A stretch of DNA of 64,000 nucleotides from Gordonia tangerina (lineage in GTDB: Bacteria > Actinomycetota > Actinomycetes > Mycobacteriales > Mycobacteriaceae): contig NZ_JAKGCU010000024.1 in assembly GCF_021556435.1 (NCBI RefSeq), forward strand, positions 18,188-82,187, in the 5' to 3' direction. The notes beneath the pieces are model-generated. The model saw only the letters and a list, made by a program, of their open reading frames with translations. It was not told the DNA's origin and ran no database searches. This document shows, one piece after another, positions 16,938 through 26,054 of this stretch. Position 1 is the stretch's first letter; every line of letters starts with the position of its first letter. Both the position numbers and the translations under genes were made by a program.

Positions 16938-18176
16938 TCACTTCCGGGGCGCAGCGAACTGCGGGTAATCGATTTTCAGACCACCAATGGCCTTCTCCGC
17001 CTGGTCGGAGAGGTCTTTGACACCGCTTGCGACGGTGTCGCGGGCGGTCTGGGCCAGCGCGCCAGCGGCCTGATACGGGCTGTCGGCCTGCTCGTGGCTG
17101 ATGTGGATCGGAGCAGTGACACCGCCGAGCTGGGCGGTGGCGTCGACATCGCCGCTCTTGTTGACGACGTAGTCGACCGTGCCGTTGCCCGGCAGCCCGG
17201 TGGCGTCGAGGTGCAGTTCGTACTGATTGGCCTCAGGGTGCGGGGGTGCCGGCTTCGATTTGCTGGGGTCCTCGTTGGTCGGGCCGATCGGCGCGTTCGG
17301 GTCGCCGCCGGGATCGCCTGCGCCCACGGCATATCCGATGGCGCCGCCCAGTGCTCCGCCGCCGAGTGCACCCAGTGCCGCACCGGCAGCAGCCCCGCCG
17401 ACCACGCCTACACCGGTTCCCACGCCGAATCCGATCAGTGCTCCTGGTCCGGCTAGAGCTGTGGCGCCGGCCGCGCTTCCCGGTCCCGGAGCGACCACGG
17501 TCCCGCCTACCCCACCGAGGATGGCGCCGGTGATCGCGCCCACCGCGCTGCCCACACCGGCACCGACTACGCCGCCGGCGACCGCAGTTGGGATGCCCAG
17601 GGCGATCGCCCCGGCCGTGCCACCGACAAGGATGCCGACCGTCGTGGAGGCGGCGGTACGGGCGGCCTGGTCTTTGGGGTAGCCGATCGATTCGTAGTAG
17701 GTCGCGACCCGAGCCTCGATCGTGGCTGCCTGCCCATTCAGGTTGCGGGCGTCGGCATCAGAGATGACGCCCTGCGGAAAACGCAGGTTACCCAGCTTGA
17801 TCACGCCCGGGCGCGGCAAGACTGGATTGACCGGCTTCACTTGGCGCGGCGCGCTCAACTGGGGTGGGATCGGGTTGTACGGCCCGGAGTACACCGGCGG
17901 GGTGTAGCCCGAGGTGCCCTCATACACGGGCGGCGCGTCGTAGGTCGGGGCCGGAATGATACTCGGACCCGACTGCGGTGCGACCGGAGCCGGAGCCGGA
18001 GCCGGGGCTGGGGTGGCTGGTGCCGTGCCGGGAGCCGTGTCGGTCGACGGTGGTGCCGAGCCAGGCGGGGCCGCCACGGCCTGCCCTGCGACGCCCGCGG
18101 CAATCGTGGCCGCAGCGATCGCGGCCACCGCCGCGGTCGTCACTCGGTGGTGGGTATGAGCGTGATGCTGGCACAC
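16938..18176 (-). CDS. Secreted Pro-rich glycine-zipper protein
   Basis: A 412-residue exported protein. I use GTG 18176 because it follows GAGAGAG and gives a good signal peptide (TTAAVAAIAAATIAAGVAG, cleavage near AVA-APP); the frame further upstream lies inside the hydrolase gene. After about 90 Pro/Ala-rich residues comes a helical region, then about 110 residues of Gly/Ala zipper repeats (GVGSAVGAITGAILGGVGG and similar) that look like tightly packed membrane helices. The C-terminal 100 residues are soluble. Glycine-zipper proteins often insert in outer membranes, so a mycomembrane role in transfer is a reasonable inference. Confidence 0.65.
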   Translation of the reverse strand: MCQHHAHTHHRVTTAAVAAIAAATIAAGVAGQAVAAPPGSAPPSTDTAPGTAPATPAPAPAPAPVAPQSGPSIIPAPTYDAPPVYEGTSGYTPPVYSGPYNPIPPQLSAPRQVKPVNPVLPRPGVIKLGNLRFPQGVISDADARNLNGQAATIEARVATYYESIGYPKDQAARTAASTTVGILVGGTAGAIALGIPTAVAGGVVGAGVGSAVGAITGAILGGVGGTVVAPGPGSAAGATALAGPGALIGFGVGTGVGVVGGAAAGAALGALGGGALGGAIGYAVGAGDPGGDPNAPIGPTNEDPSKSKPAPPHPEANQYELHLDATGLPGNGTVDYVVNKSGDVDATAQLGGVTAPIHISHEQADSPYQAAGALAQTARDTVASGVKDLSDQAEKAIGGLKIDYPQFAAPRK

Positions 18177-18189
18177 AGAATGCTCTCTC

Positions 18190-19800
18190 TCAGTTGGATG
18201 CCGACGGCATGCTGGTGGAGGTGGGGGTCGCAGATCCGGCGGTGATACCGCCGGAGGGAACCCAGGACGAACCATCGCCGACCGAGCCCGGGTCGAGCGA
18301 GGTCGTCGGTGCCGATGAGGTCGACACCGGCGGCACTGACGGGCTGAACACCGACGACTCCGAGGTGCCGGAGCTGGTGTCGTAGTTGAGGACTCCGTCG
18401 GAGCGGTACGGGGTGAAGGCGTGCTCGCCGGCCGCGTCATGGGCAAGCGCAGCGAACCACTGCGCGATGTACAGTGCCGGGCTCGGTGTTGCCGGTGATA
18501 CCGATGCCCGACCGTAGGATTGGTGAGTGTTGCCGGCATTCCAGTAGGAGACGAGGTTGGTCAGGTCCAACAGGTCACTGTTGGCGGTGACCTCGGTCTT
18601 CACGGCCTGGAATGCTTCATCGGCCCACCGCGACACCGTCGATGGTGGGACAAGCTGCACCACTGCGGCGGGAATCTTGGCGGCCAGGACACCCAGCGCC
18701 GCTGCAGGATTGGCCAAACCCACGGCAGCGACCTGGGCGATAGTGTCCGGGGTGAACACGGTGCGCACCACCGTCTTCACCGCGTTGAAACCGATGGTGC
18801 CGACCTTGATCAGCGCGTTGACCGTCTCGTTGAGATCCGGCATCGGACTGCGCGGGTCCGACGCCTCGGCCAAGCGCTGTGACAGCGGCTCGGACGGCGT
18901 GTAGGACAACGAGTCGACGGTGTCGCCGGAGACATCCTCATTCACCACGTCCACCCCGGCCTTGATTGCTGTCGAGCCCAACGCAGTCGCAACCGACGCC
19001 AGCGTGGCAACCGGGTCGTCCTGATCGAGCTTGCTCGACCCGGCAAGGTTGGTGACCACATGCACGAGCGGCGATCCCGACGGTGCGTCACATGCCAAAT
19101 CGCCAGGAGTGCAGAAATCGCCCACTCGGCCGTTGAGCTGCCCATAGTCCCCGACAGTGTCGGCCGTCGGCCCGATCCCGCCGCCGGTCGGCGTCGGCGC
19201 CGTGTACGCAGGAATGTTCGCCAACGACCCCGTCACACCACCCGACAGGGATTCTGGACGGTCACTACCACCAGAAAACGTTGGCGCACCGGCCTGACGG
19301 ACCGGATTGCCCAACACAGCAACACCGGCCACCCGAGAAGCGTCGATCGGTCCCTGACCCTTACCGATCTGCTTCGCGGTCATCGACACGACCTGTGCGC
19401 CCTGGCTATACCCGGTGAGAGCGAACTGCGCCGCGTCGCACTCGTTCGCGATCTGCGTCAGCGTCGAAGACAACCGCATGACACCTTGAGCCACCGACTG
19501 CGCATACGGCATATCGCCGCCAGCAACCGCACCACCGAACCCGGCATCATAGGGAACGGCAACATCTTCCGTCAGCGACCCGGCCAACGACGCAAGCGGC
19601 CGAGTGATCGTGCCTAGCATTCCTGACGACAGATCTGTCGATCCGCCCGCGGAAGTTTCACCCGTCCCCGGAACACCGACAACATAGAGTGGCGCGCACT
19701 CAGGCGCTGCCGCCGCCGGCCCTGGCACGGCTGTAAGGCCGGCCATCACGGCCGCCGACACCACGGCGGCCCCCACCGCAGGTAACTTTCGGAGCTTCAT
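18190..19800 (-). CDS. Secreted cutinase-like alpha/beta hydrolase, first gene of the conjugation operon
   Basis: A 536-residue exported hydrolase with a signal peptide (about 1-32, ending AAAAPE). Catalytic candidates are Ser132 in TGYSQGAQ, Asp234 in FCTPGDLACD and His247 in SPLVHV, in the order and spacing of the cutinase family; paired Cys (35/121 and 230/237) fit its disulfides. The C-terminal 280 residues are an extra helical and Ser/Thr-Pro-rich extension absent in simple cutinases. Mycobacterial relatives cleave lipid esters, including envelope lipids. Placement at the head of the T4SS operon suggests it helps open or modify the mycomembrane for transfer (inference). Confidence 0.82.
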   Translation of the reverse strand: MKLRKLPAVGAAVVSAAVMAGLTAVPGPAAAAPECAPLYVVGVPGTGETSAGGSTDLSSGMLGTITRPLASLAGSLTEDVAVPYDAGFGGAVAGGDMPYAQSVAQGVMRLSSTLTQIANECDAAQFALTGYSQGAQVVSMTAKQIGKGQGPIDASRVAGVAVLGNPVRQAGAPTFSGGSDRPESLSGGVTGSLANIPAYTAPTPTGGGIGPTADTVGDYGQLNGRVGDFCTPGDLACDAPSGSPLVHVVTNLAGSSKLDQDDPVATLASVATALGSTAIKAGVDVVNEDVSGDTVDSLSYTPSEPLSQRLAEASDPRSPMPDLNETVNALIKVGTIGFNAVKTVVRTVFTPDTIAQVAAVGLANPAAALGVLAAKIPAAVVQLVPPSTVSRWADEAFQAVKTEVTANSDLLDLTNLVSYWNAGNTHQSYGRASVSPATPSPALYIAQWFAALAHDAAGEHAFTPYRSDGVLNYDTSSGTSESSVFSPSVPPVSTSSAPTTSLDPGSVGDGSSWVPSGGITAGSATPTSTSMPSASN

Positions 19801-20127
19801 CCTGTAGCGACTTTCTGCAGCTGACGATCTGAACAGCTACACCTGAAGCTGCAGAAGACAATCAAGGAGCGCTCTTCCACGCCTCGTTGATCGGGAAAAG
19901 GGCAAGGGCCAGAGGCAGAGTTACACTCTCGAATCGCACACAAGATTTGCCCCGTTCGCCAAGCAGGGCTCAGAAGTCTCAATCGCACCATTTCCTCCGT
20001 CACGTCCGGATTCGCTCTAACGGGGTGCCGCTCGGAGTCGGACGTGCGCAGCCACCGCGACGGTAGACTGGGATGACTCGACTCGATGTTGCACCTGCCG
20101 CATCGAGATTGGGTATTCACAGGGGCC

Positions 20128-20176
20128 CGTGAACTGGGCGAGGTTGGACGGCAATCTGAGCCCCGCCCAGTTCACG
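20128..20176. repeat. Inverted repeat 1, 13-bp perfect arms
   Basis: Arms CGTGAACTGGGCG (20128-20140) and CGCCCAGTTCACG (20164-20176) are perfect reverse complements, with 23 bp between. The match nearly continues inward (AGG against CCC, one mismatch). It lacks a T-run, so a simple terminator is unlikely; a protein-binding or nicking site is possible. Confidence 0.75.
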
Positions 20177-20218
20177 TGTTCTTCATTCGCGATCTGTCCG
20201 CACGGCCTCCTTCCAGCT

Positions 20219-20260
20219 CGGCACCAACTCGCCCCTGCAAGCAGATGCGAGTTGGTGCCG
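20219..20260. repeat. Inverted repeat 2, 14-bp perfect arms
   Basis: Arms CGGCACCAACTCGC (20219-20232) and GCGAGTTGGTGCCG (20247-20260) are perfect reverse complements with a 14-base loop. It has no T-run. It lies 42 bp after inverted repeat 1. Confidence 0.75.
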
Positions 20261-20406
20261 CGAGGGAACAGGTGCGCCACGGAAAGGCTGCCATGGCCCT
20301 TCGTGTGGAAGATGCGGGTGTTGTCACGAATGCACACGTCAGCGCCACACATTGTGCGTTCGCTCGATCCACCACGCCAGAAACCTCTCGCGACTGAACT
20401 CGCAAC

Positions 20407-20435
20407 GTGTGCAGATCATTTGATGATCTGCACAC
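20407..20435. repeat. Inverted repeat 3, 13-bp perfect arms with 3-base loop
   Basis: Arms GTGTGCAGATCAT (20407-20419) and ATGATCTGCACAC (20423-20435) form a perfect hairpin with a TTG loop. The A/T-rich centre and the very short loop make it different in kind from the two neighbours. Confidence 0.75.
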
Positions 20436-20733
20436 CGTTGTGCGGTCGCGACCGAACCCGGGATTCCAGGGCTTCAGGAAGATGTCCACCCGAATGCGGG
20501 TGCGCGTTGTGTCGACGATGGTAACACCCCCTCTCCGCCTAGGTGTGTATGGAGTACCGCGGCCGAGCGTAATCCCCTACCTAAAAGTGCGCAAGTTATA
20601 GACGCAAGTTATAGACACTTCGCTGCCGCGGCACATCGATCTACCGGAACAATGGCGTAAGTAGACCTTCGTCGAAGCGGCTGTGTTTCGGCGGCGCTCA
20701 CGCTCCATCTTCGAGGCGAAAGGAACTAACACG

Positions 20734-21213
20734 ATGCCCCGCGCCGGTGTGCACGGTTTCTCGGCGACAGCCTTGCGCCGCACGATGAATCGGCATGGCG
20801 TGGCACCAGATGAGTTAGCGGAAATGGTCGGAATCTCGCGACAAGCGGTGTCGTCCTGGCTGACCAGCGCCACCGTTCCTAGCCCGACATCGCTCGCACG
20901 CGTGGCCGAGGCGCTCGGCGTAGACGTGTCTGACCTTGCACCCACCTTGGAAAACACTCCTACCCTAGTTGACCTCCGAGTGAGGGCGGGCCTCACGCAG
21001 ACTGCGGCGGCCGGGCGTCTGAATGTAGGTCGAACCGCGCTTGGGGAAGTTGAGCGCGGTCAGCGACGCGACATGCCAGCGGGTCTCGCTGACGCAATGT
21101 GCGGCGTTTACGGAGTATCTCGAGACGAAATTGACTCGGCGTGGGACGTCGTACGTGAAGAGCGGCGCGTGGTGCTCGCCGCCCGGGCGGCGGCGCGCCG
21201 TAGCCGCAAGTAG
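20734..21213 (+). CDS. Regulator with two XRE-type helix-turn-helix domains
   Basis: A 159-residue DNA-binding protein; ATG 20734 has AAAGGA 9 bp upstream. The first HTH spans about 10-65 (MNRHGVAPDELAEMVGISRQ, AVSSWLTS, TSLARVAEALGV), and a second weaker one spans about 75-130 (RVRAGLTQTAAAGRLNVGRT). The C-terminus is Arg-rich. Tandem XRE domains are found in plasmid copy-control and maintenance regulators. It is the first gene of the replication region, facing away from the transfer operon, and could control either. Confidence 0.78.
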   Translation: MPRAGVHGFSATALRRTMNRHGVAPDELAEMVGISRQAVSSWLTSATVPSPTSLARVAEALGVDVSDLAPTLENTPTLVDLRVRAGLTQTAAAGRLNVGRTALGEVERGQRRDMPAGLADAMCGVYGVSRDEIDSAWDVVREERRVVLAARAAARRSRK

Positions 21214-21317
21214 TTGTCGCAAACCTTTGCTGGTACACATGGGCTATGGCGCAAGTTGTTGCCTTCATTCCCGGCGTGTCTCCCGCCGCTCAGTTTTCGG
21301 GTACCCATAATGGGCGC

Positions 21318-21536
21318 ATGAGTGGAGCCACATCGCCTCGTCGGCCTGGCCGCCCGTCGAAGGGTGAGCGCGACTTGATCAAAGCCAAGGTGCCCGTTCT
21401 GCTCAAGGCCGCAGCACGTGAAAAGGCTGGTAGTCAAGGACTAGATCTAACCGAGTACATCGAGCGCTTGATCGCTCGAGATCTAGGTCTCGAGACTCCG
21501 GGGGAACAGGAGGTGCTCCTCAAGCCAGCTGTTTGA
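21318..21536 (+). CDS. Small ribbon-helix-helix-like DNA-binding protein
   Basis: A 72-residue basic protein (MSGATSPRRPGRPSKGERD, then VLLKAAAREKAGSQGLDLTE and IERLIARDLG). The plan, an RPGRPSKG arm plus two helices, is that of plasmid MetJ/Arc-type regulators near rep genes. A longer start at ATG 21246 exists. I prefer 21318 because CATAAT at 21306-21311 is a good -10 box placed so that transcription would begin at the ATG itself, giving a leaderless message, common in actinobacteria. Probably controls the replication gene just downstream. Confidence 0.6.
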   Translation: MSGATSPRRPGRPSKGERDLIKAKVPVLLKAAAREKAGSQGLDLTEYIERLIARDLGLETPGEQEVLLKPAV

Positions 21537-21691
21537 GCTTGACACCGTTCATAAAACAGAACACTCGGAGTGACCTTCTCTAGATAGACGAAACTCCCCC
21601 AGCTGCCACACCGAGGGAGTCTCAGAGACCAAGCGCCAACTTGGCTCGCCCCTTGGGAGAAGATCACTCATCCTCCACGAAGGGATCAGTC

Positions 21692-23668
21692 TTGCCGGAC
21701 TGCTCTCAGGGTAGCGCGCATCCTTCAGATGGCGCCACACCTGAACACTGCGTGTCGGATCACGACTCGGTAGCCGCGGAGTCGCGCTGGTCCGAGCTAT
21801 ATCGACTACTCCTTGCGCCGGGCACCCATGCCTATGCGCTCGCCCCAACAGCGCGACCGAATGAAGCTGTCAAGGTTGATAGCGGCGACGCTGCGGTACT
21901 GATGACCGAAGCTGAGCGCGTGGGCGCTGGTCGCCCTGCTTGGGCCGTGGTCGCACCTTTGCGTTCTGACCTACTTGTCCTTGACCTGGATCGTTGCAGT
22001 GACGTCATCTGGCCAGCTATACGCGACTCCGCCGCTGATGTCGGGGCTGCTGTGGCGCATCTTGCTCAATCAGGTAGTCCCGATTCCCTCCACGTAGCTC
22101 TCGCCTGTCCGACACCGGCCGCCGCGACCTACCTATTGCAGGTTGTGCAGCAGCTACGCGCCCACCATCTGCCGGCCCTGCCGGAAATGGCAGACGTCGA
22201 CATCCGTGGGCGAAAGCCGGTTCGGCTCCCGGGAAGTCCCTCTCTCAAGAACGGCGGTGGTGCATGCGTCCCCGTTGATGCTGAGACGCTTGAGCCTATG
22301 ACGGCGGTCGCCGCCGCACATCGCGCGGCCGACGCTCTCGCTACCCTGCCCAGCGCGCGGCCAACGCCAATCACTACCGCACCACCTGATGACTTTGCAG
22401 TGAGCGCAGACGCGAGCAACGCACTGCAGTGCGAAGCGCCTCGTGCATGGAGAGCGCGACAGCCGTTGTCATCGGACGACTGGCGAAGACTCAGCGACCC
22501 CGGGAAGAACGATAGGTCGCTAGCGGCAACCAATGGCGCTTGGTGTTTATGGAAGCGCGGACTGCGGTCGTTTGCCGCAGTCCGGTGGTGGTACGAGCGC
22601 ATGGCGTGTTTCGCCAAGTTTCGCGATCGCGATCTCGATGCCTGGAGAATGCGCGGTTCGCGAGGACCCGTCCGATGGGAGTCCTGCCAACGTCATTGGT
22701 ACTCGATCGTGCGACGCGCGCGATCGCATAAGCCCCCAATAGCCCTTGAAGACCAAGCGGTGATTGATGCAGTCATGGTCGAAATTTCGTACTGGCCGGA
22801 ACCAGACCTGGCAGCTTACGCGGCCACGATCATTGAGGCGCGATTCGCCGACGGTCACGGTATTCACGGCCGTCCTCTGGCACGGCGCGACCTGAATGTC
22901 CTTTTGCACATCAACGATGGCACCGCTAGCCGGATCTTGAAGCAACTAGTTCAGCGCGGACTGTTGCAGCTAGTAGAGCAGTGGCCTGCGAGCAACGCGC
23001 GGCATGCAAATCTCTATTCGCTTACCCTCCCGGACCGTGTACACCGGGGGGAAGCTGCCCATGACCTCACAACCCCCCTTGCTCGCACCACACGCCCCCA
23101 CCCCCTCTGGGGACAACTTGGCCACGCCCAGCACCAGCTCTGGCTCCAGCTGGCCCACTCCCCTACCACGCTGTTCCGCACGGCGACCCTGGCTTCCGCC
23201 ACCCACCAGCCCCTCGGCGACGCCTCCCACGGAACACTGCGCCTTCTCCGCAGCCTCGAGGGCCTCGGACTCGCCGAGCGGACAGGATCCGGGAGATCCA
23301 CACGGTGGTCGCTGGGAGCGGTCTCCCTCGACGATGCTGCTGAGGCGTGCGGAGCTGACCAGCGGTCTCGTGAGATCAGCGCTCGAGTCGTAGCCGAGAG
23401 GAGGTGCTGGCATGCCGACACCCGCTCTGAACAGGCACGAAGCAAGCGCGGACTCGCCGTTTTGCGATCCAGGCTTACACACCGTGATGCAATGGTTGGC
23501 GGAGAATCGCCAGAAGACAGAGGTCAGTTGGCTCTCCTGAGTCGCTATAGACGTGCCGGGAGCTCTCCTACACCTCAGAAGTCAGGCTTACGTGGAACTA
23601 CTGAGGGTGAAGAATTCGGGCCACATGCAGGTGATCCCCTACCGCCCCGGGGTAGCGCTGCAACATAA
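21692..23668 (+). CDS. Plasmid replication initiator with primase-polymerase-like domain
   Basis: About 658 residues from TTG 21692, which has AAGGGA 6 bp upstream (a TTG at 21641 would add 17 residues). The first 200 residues resemble archaeo-eukaryotic primase/prim-pol-like Rep domains: a metal-type motif LLVLDLDRCSD and a later DVDIRGRKPVRLPGSPS. The rest contains two winged-helix-like segments (LARRDLNVLLHINDGTASRI, LKQLVQRGLLQLVEQ; and a second near residue 540). Such proteins start plasmid replication in Rhodococcus and Gordonia relatives. Its C-terminal 70 bp overlaps the convergent sensor gene. GC content is lower than in the transfer operon. Confidence 0.65.
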   Translation: MPDCSQGSAHPSDGATPEHCVSDHDSVAAESRWSELYRLLLAPGTHAYALAPTARPNEAVKVDSGDAAVLMTEAERVGAGRPAWAVVAPLRSDLLVLDLDRCSDVIWPAIRDSAADVGAAVAHLAQSGSPDSLHVALACPTPAAATYLLQVVQQLRAHHLPALPEMADVDIRGRKPVRLPGSPSLKNGGGACVPVDAETLEPMTAVAAAHRAADALATLPSARPTPITTAPPDDFAVSADASNALQCEAPRAWRARQPLSSDDWRRLSDPGKNDRSLAATNGAWCLWKRGLRSFAAVRWWYERMACFAKFRDRDLDAWRMRGSRGPVRWESCQRHWYSIVRRARSHKPPIALEDQAVIDAVMVEISYWPEPDLAAYAATIIEARFADGHGIHGRPLARRDLNVLLHINDGTASRILKQLVQRGLLQLVEQWPASNARHANLYSLTLPDRVHRGEAAHDLTTPLARTTRPHPLWGQLGHAQHQLWLQLAHSPTTLFRTATLASATHQPLGDASHGTLRLLRSLEGLGLAERTGSGRSTRWSLGAVSLDDAAEACGADQRSREISARVVAERRCWHADTRSEQARSKRGLAVLRSRLTHRDAMVGGESPEDRGQLALLSRYRRAGSSPTPQKSGLRGTTEGEEFGPHAGDPLPPRGSAAT

Positions 23669-24659
23669 TCTTCACCCGTACCCAAGTATGCGCAGAACTC
23701 AGCAAGCGTACGCAGAGAGGCACCGTGGCACCTGTAGGACTTGAGTTGAGTGAGTGCTTGGCGCGACCGAACTTCTCATAGTCCTCTGGATGGATGAGAC
23801 TGCCCGGGACCGGCGACCGGTCTGCAACGACACTGGCTACGTAGGCGGGCCGACGGGTGACCCAGTAGAACAGGCTCGGAACGAGCTTATGCGAAGCGAA
23901 GGAATCGGCTCGATATGCGATGAGCACTACAGCGGAACGCTCCTGGTTGCAATGAGTTTCGAGTTCTGTGAGCCGCATAGCGGCCATCGGTGATACTTGT
24001 GGTCGCTCACTATCAGTGACGTCATGGAGCAATCCACGTACGACAGCAACGGCATCAGGAGTACTGTTCTGACGCTTAGCTATCCCTCGCCAGACTCTGA
24101 TGTCTGCGACGGAAGTGTCGGTCTTTCCGTTGAGAACGGTGAAGTGACCAGAGAATCGGGTGCAAGCGCCGGCACCCATCAAGAATTCAGTGAGCTCGCT
24201 GAAGGGATCGCAGTGGATCACCCTACTAAGGAGCCGACCAGGATCTCGCGGTCTGGTCGCCGCAGCCTCCGTGTCGAGTATCGAGAGCGACGACGACGTC
24301 CCATCGAGACTTACCGTGTGACGCCCGAGGAGTTCCTGGGGATCCCAATGGACCGCAGCGACTGAGGGCTCTGGACCGACCTGACCATCAGTCCGGCCAA
24401 CCCATGTCTTTATTCCGTAGACCACTCCCCCGAACCCGACAAGCGGCACCATCAGCACCCGTCGCTGCCCTTGGCGACCAGTCACGACACGGTCGAAACC
24501 GCTGCCCGATGTGATGACCGCATGGCACATTCCCCCAACGTCATCAATGCCTTCGGATCTCCTGAGTGTTTGGATCGAACTCCAACTGCGTGTATGTCCT
24601 TGTTGAAAGACCACCGACATCGTTGGTGGGAAGAGTGTTTCGATCAAGTACCAACTCAC
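23598..24659 (-). CDS. GAF/PAS-like sensor protein (DUF5593-like)
   Basis: A 353-residue cytoplasmic protein. GTG 24659 is chosen because AGGAG lies 7 bp upstream and homology-like sequence starts there (VSWYLIETLFPPTMSVVFQQ). The centre (about 60-220) reads MVPLVGFGGVVYGIKTWVGR and HCDPFSELTEFLMGAGA, and the C-terminus holds a PAS-type LIHPEDYEKFGRA. I know this arrangement from a mycobacterial/rhodococcal family (DUF5593) whose ligand is unknown. It lacks a kinase or output domain, so it would act through a partner. It is convergent with the replication gene, overlapping by 71 bp. Confidence 0.6.
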   Translation of the reverse strand: MSWYLIETLFPPTMSVVFQQGHTRSWSSIQTLRRSEGIDDVGGMCHAVITSGSGFDRVVTGRQGQRRVLMVPLVGFGGVVYGIKTWVGRTDGQVGPEPSVAAVHWDPQELLGRHTVSLDGTSSSLSILDTEAAATRPRDPGRLLSRVIHCDPFSELTEFLMGAGACTRFSGHFTVLNGKTDTSVADIRVWRGIAKRQNSTPDAVAVVRGLLHDVTDSERPQVSPMAAMRLTELETHCNQERSAVVLIAYRADSFASHKLVPSLFYWVTRRPAYVASVVADRSPVPGSLIHPEDYEKFGRAKHSLNSSPTGATVPLCVRLLSSAHTWVRVKIMLQRYPGAVGDHLHVARILHPQ

Positions 24660-24990
24660 AGTCTCACTCCTAATGGGCGCACGATCGTCCGAAAACGGTC
24701 CGCCATGCACATGTTGGATTTTCGGTTCCACACGTACGACAAGCGAACTCAAAGGAGGACGAAGATGTTTTTCGTAACGATCGGTCTGATGCACGAAGCG
24801 GCGTGAATGTTCCCCGCTCAGAAGTCGGCAGCGCAGTCGAGACGACGTATCGGCACACCGTGCAGACGCTGCGCCTGCACGATCCACCGTCCGGCATTGC
24901 CCAATGTCGAGCTGACCGGCAGGTGTTGCGCTGCAATCTGATCGCCTCCGCAGCATGAAGCTACGGACTGATGACGGTATGTGCATCTAA
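24660..24990. other. Intergenic stretch without a supported gene
   Basis: Several short frames cross this 330-bp stretch on both strands but none has a ribosome site, a recognisable motif or consistent codon use. It separates the sensor gene from the TAGC-rich partition region. Confidence 0.5.
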
Positions 24991-24992
24991 CG

Positions 24993-25245
24993 TAGCTGTG
25001 CTGGCGACAGATGCTATGCTAGCTACGCATGCTAGCACAGCTTAATCGATCTAACAGGGGAGGATCGCGCTACCCTGTTGCTGGGCGAATATTCAATACG
25101 GCAGGGCGAGGACTATTAGCTAGCGTAGCTGCACGAGCTAACGAAGCTAGCTCAGCTACCTGAGCGACCTAAGCTAAGGTAGCGTGTTGCGCTAGCGATC
25201 CATGACTAGCCGTATTAGCTTCACTAGCAACCATTGCTAGCTATA
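24993..25245. repeat. TAGC/GCTA-rich repeat cluster upstream of parA (candidate centromere)
   Basis: About 20 TAGC or GCTA tetramers occur in 250 bp, many fused as GCTAGC or GCTAGCTA (for example 25018-25036, 25116-25158 and 25205-25245). In DNA of this base composition the tetramer should be uncommon. The cluster ends just before parA, and a smaller copy lies just after its partner gene, the arrangement expected for a centromere or operator bound by the small partition protein. Confidence 0.65.
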
Positions 25246-25268
25246 GGGAAAGGGGGTGGCTGAAAGTT

Positions 25269-26054
25269 TTGCAGCCACGCAGGATTGCTGTCGCAAATCA
25301 GAAGGGTGGAGTCGGAAAGACCGCAACCGTCCTAGGTCTGGCCTCAGCGTTGAGCGCCAGAAACCAGCACGTCTTAGTTGTCGACATGGACCCCCAGGGA
25401 AACGCGACCACGGGCCTCGGAGTGGAGCTCGAGGACGACGCAGTAACCGCGTACGACTTGATGTCGCGCACAGATGAAGGGACCGCGGCGAATGCCGTGA
25501 TCGCTACGCCGTGGGAGTGCGTCGATTTGATTCCGGCGAGCGTTGCACTGGCCAACATTGAGGCAGATGGCGCTAACGACCTAATCTTCCGGCTGGACGT
25601 AGCTTTCGAAGGTGTGGATTTGTCTGCATACTCGTTGGTCCTGTTTGACTGCCCGCCGAGCCTCGGCAAGCTTCTTTTCGCGGTCTTGTGTGCAGCTGAC
25701 GGTGTCGTGGCGGTCACGGAGCCGACGATCGACAGCGTCAGCGGAGTGGGGAACCTTGAAGAGACGATCCGGAGTGTCACTCGTCGCCCGAACCCGAACC
25801 TGTCTTTCGACAAAATCGTGATCAGCCGTAAGCGCAACACGGGCGAGCATACATTCCGGGAGCACGAGCTTCGCGAGGTCTATGGGGATCTAGTCGCGGC
25901 AACGTCGATCCCGGAACTTGCTGCGCGACAGGACGCCCACAGTGCGCATACGCAGATTCACAAGTTCAGGGGAGGGAGATCCCTCGCTTTGCAGCTGGCC
26001 TACACAGACCTATTGGACGAGCTCAACATCGCAGCAAAGGAAACAGCATCATGA
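25269..26054 (+). CDS. parA: ParA-type partition ATPase
   Basis: A 261-residue ParA/Soj-like Walker ATPase. The deviant Walker A is KGGVGKTA at 12-19; A' is DMDPQGNATTGLG; Walker B is LVLFDCPPSLG. No N-terminal HTH extension, so it is the short type (Ib) that relies on a small DNA-binding partner. The start is TTG 25269; GAAAG and, further up, AAAGGGGG precede it. Its stop overlaps the partner's ATG by 4 bp. It should distribute plasmid copies over the nucleoid. Confidence 0.92.
   Translation: MQPRRIAVANQKGGVGKTATVLGLASALSARNQHVLVVDMDPQGNATTGLGVELEDDAVTAYDLMSRTDEGTAANAVIATPWECVDLIPASVALANIEADGANDLIFRLDVAFEGVDLSAYSLVLFDCPPSLGKLLFAVLCAADGVVAVTEPTIDSVSGVGNLEETIRSVTRRPNPNLSFDKIVISRKRNTGEHTFREHELREVYGDLVAATSIPELAARQDAHSAHTQIHKFRGGRSLALQLAYTDLLDELNIAAKETAS

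Larger units (their letters stand above)
19801..20733 (-). promoter_or_regulatory. Long intergenic control region upstream of the conjugation operon
   Basis: About 930 bp between the divergent hydrolase gene and the plus-strand HTH gene with no convincing coding frame: the open frames here have poor codon pattern, no ribosome sites and no recognisable products. It contains three separate long inverted repeats (listed individually). It should hold the promoters for the transfer operon and for the regulator, and it is a candidate for an origin of transfer or replication. Confidence 0.5.

Noticed and set aside
18191..18539. Upstream extension of the glycine-zipper protein frame
   Set aside because: This part lies inside the cutinase-like gene in another frame, is Arg/Pro-rich and lacks a start signal. 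GTG 18176 with a signal peptide is better.
20086..20524. Open frames in the 20-kb control region
   Set aside because: They cross strong inverted repeats, have no ribosome sites and give no recognisable protein on either strand.
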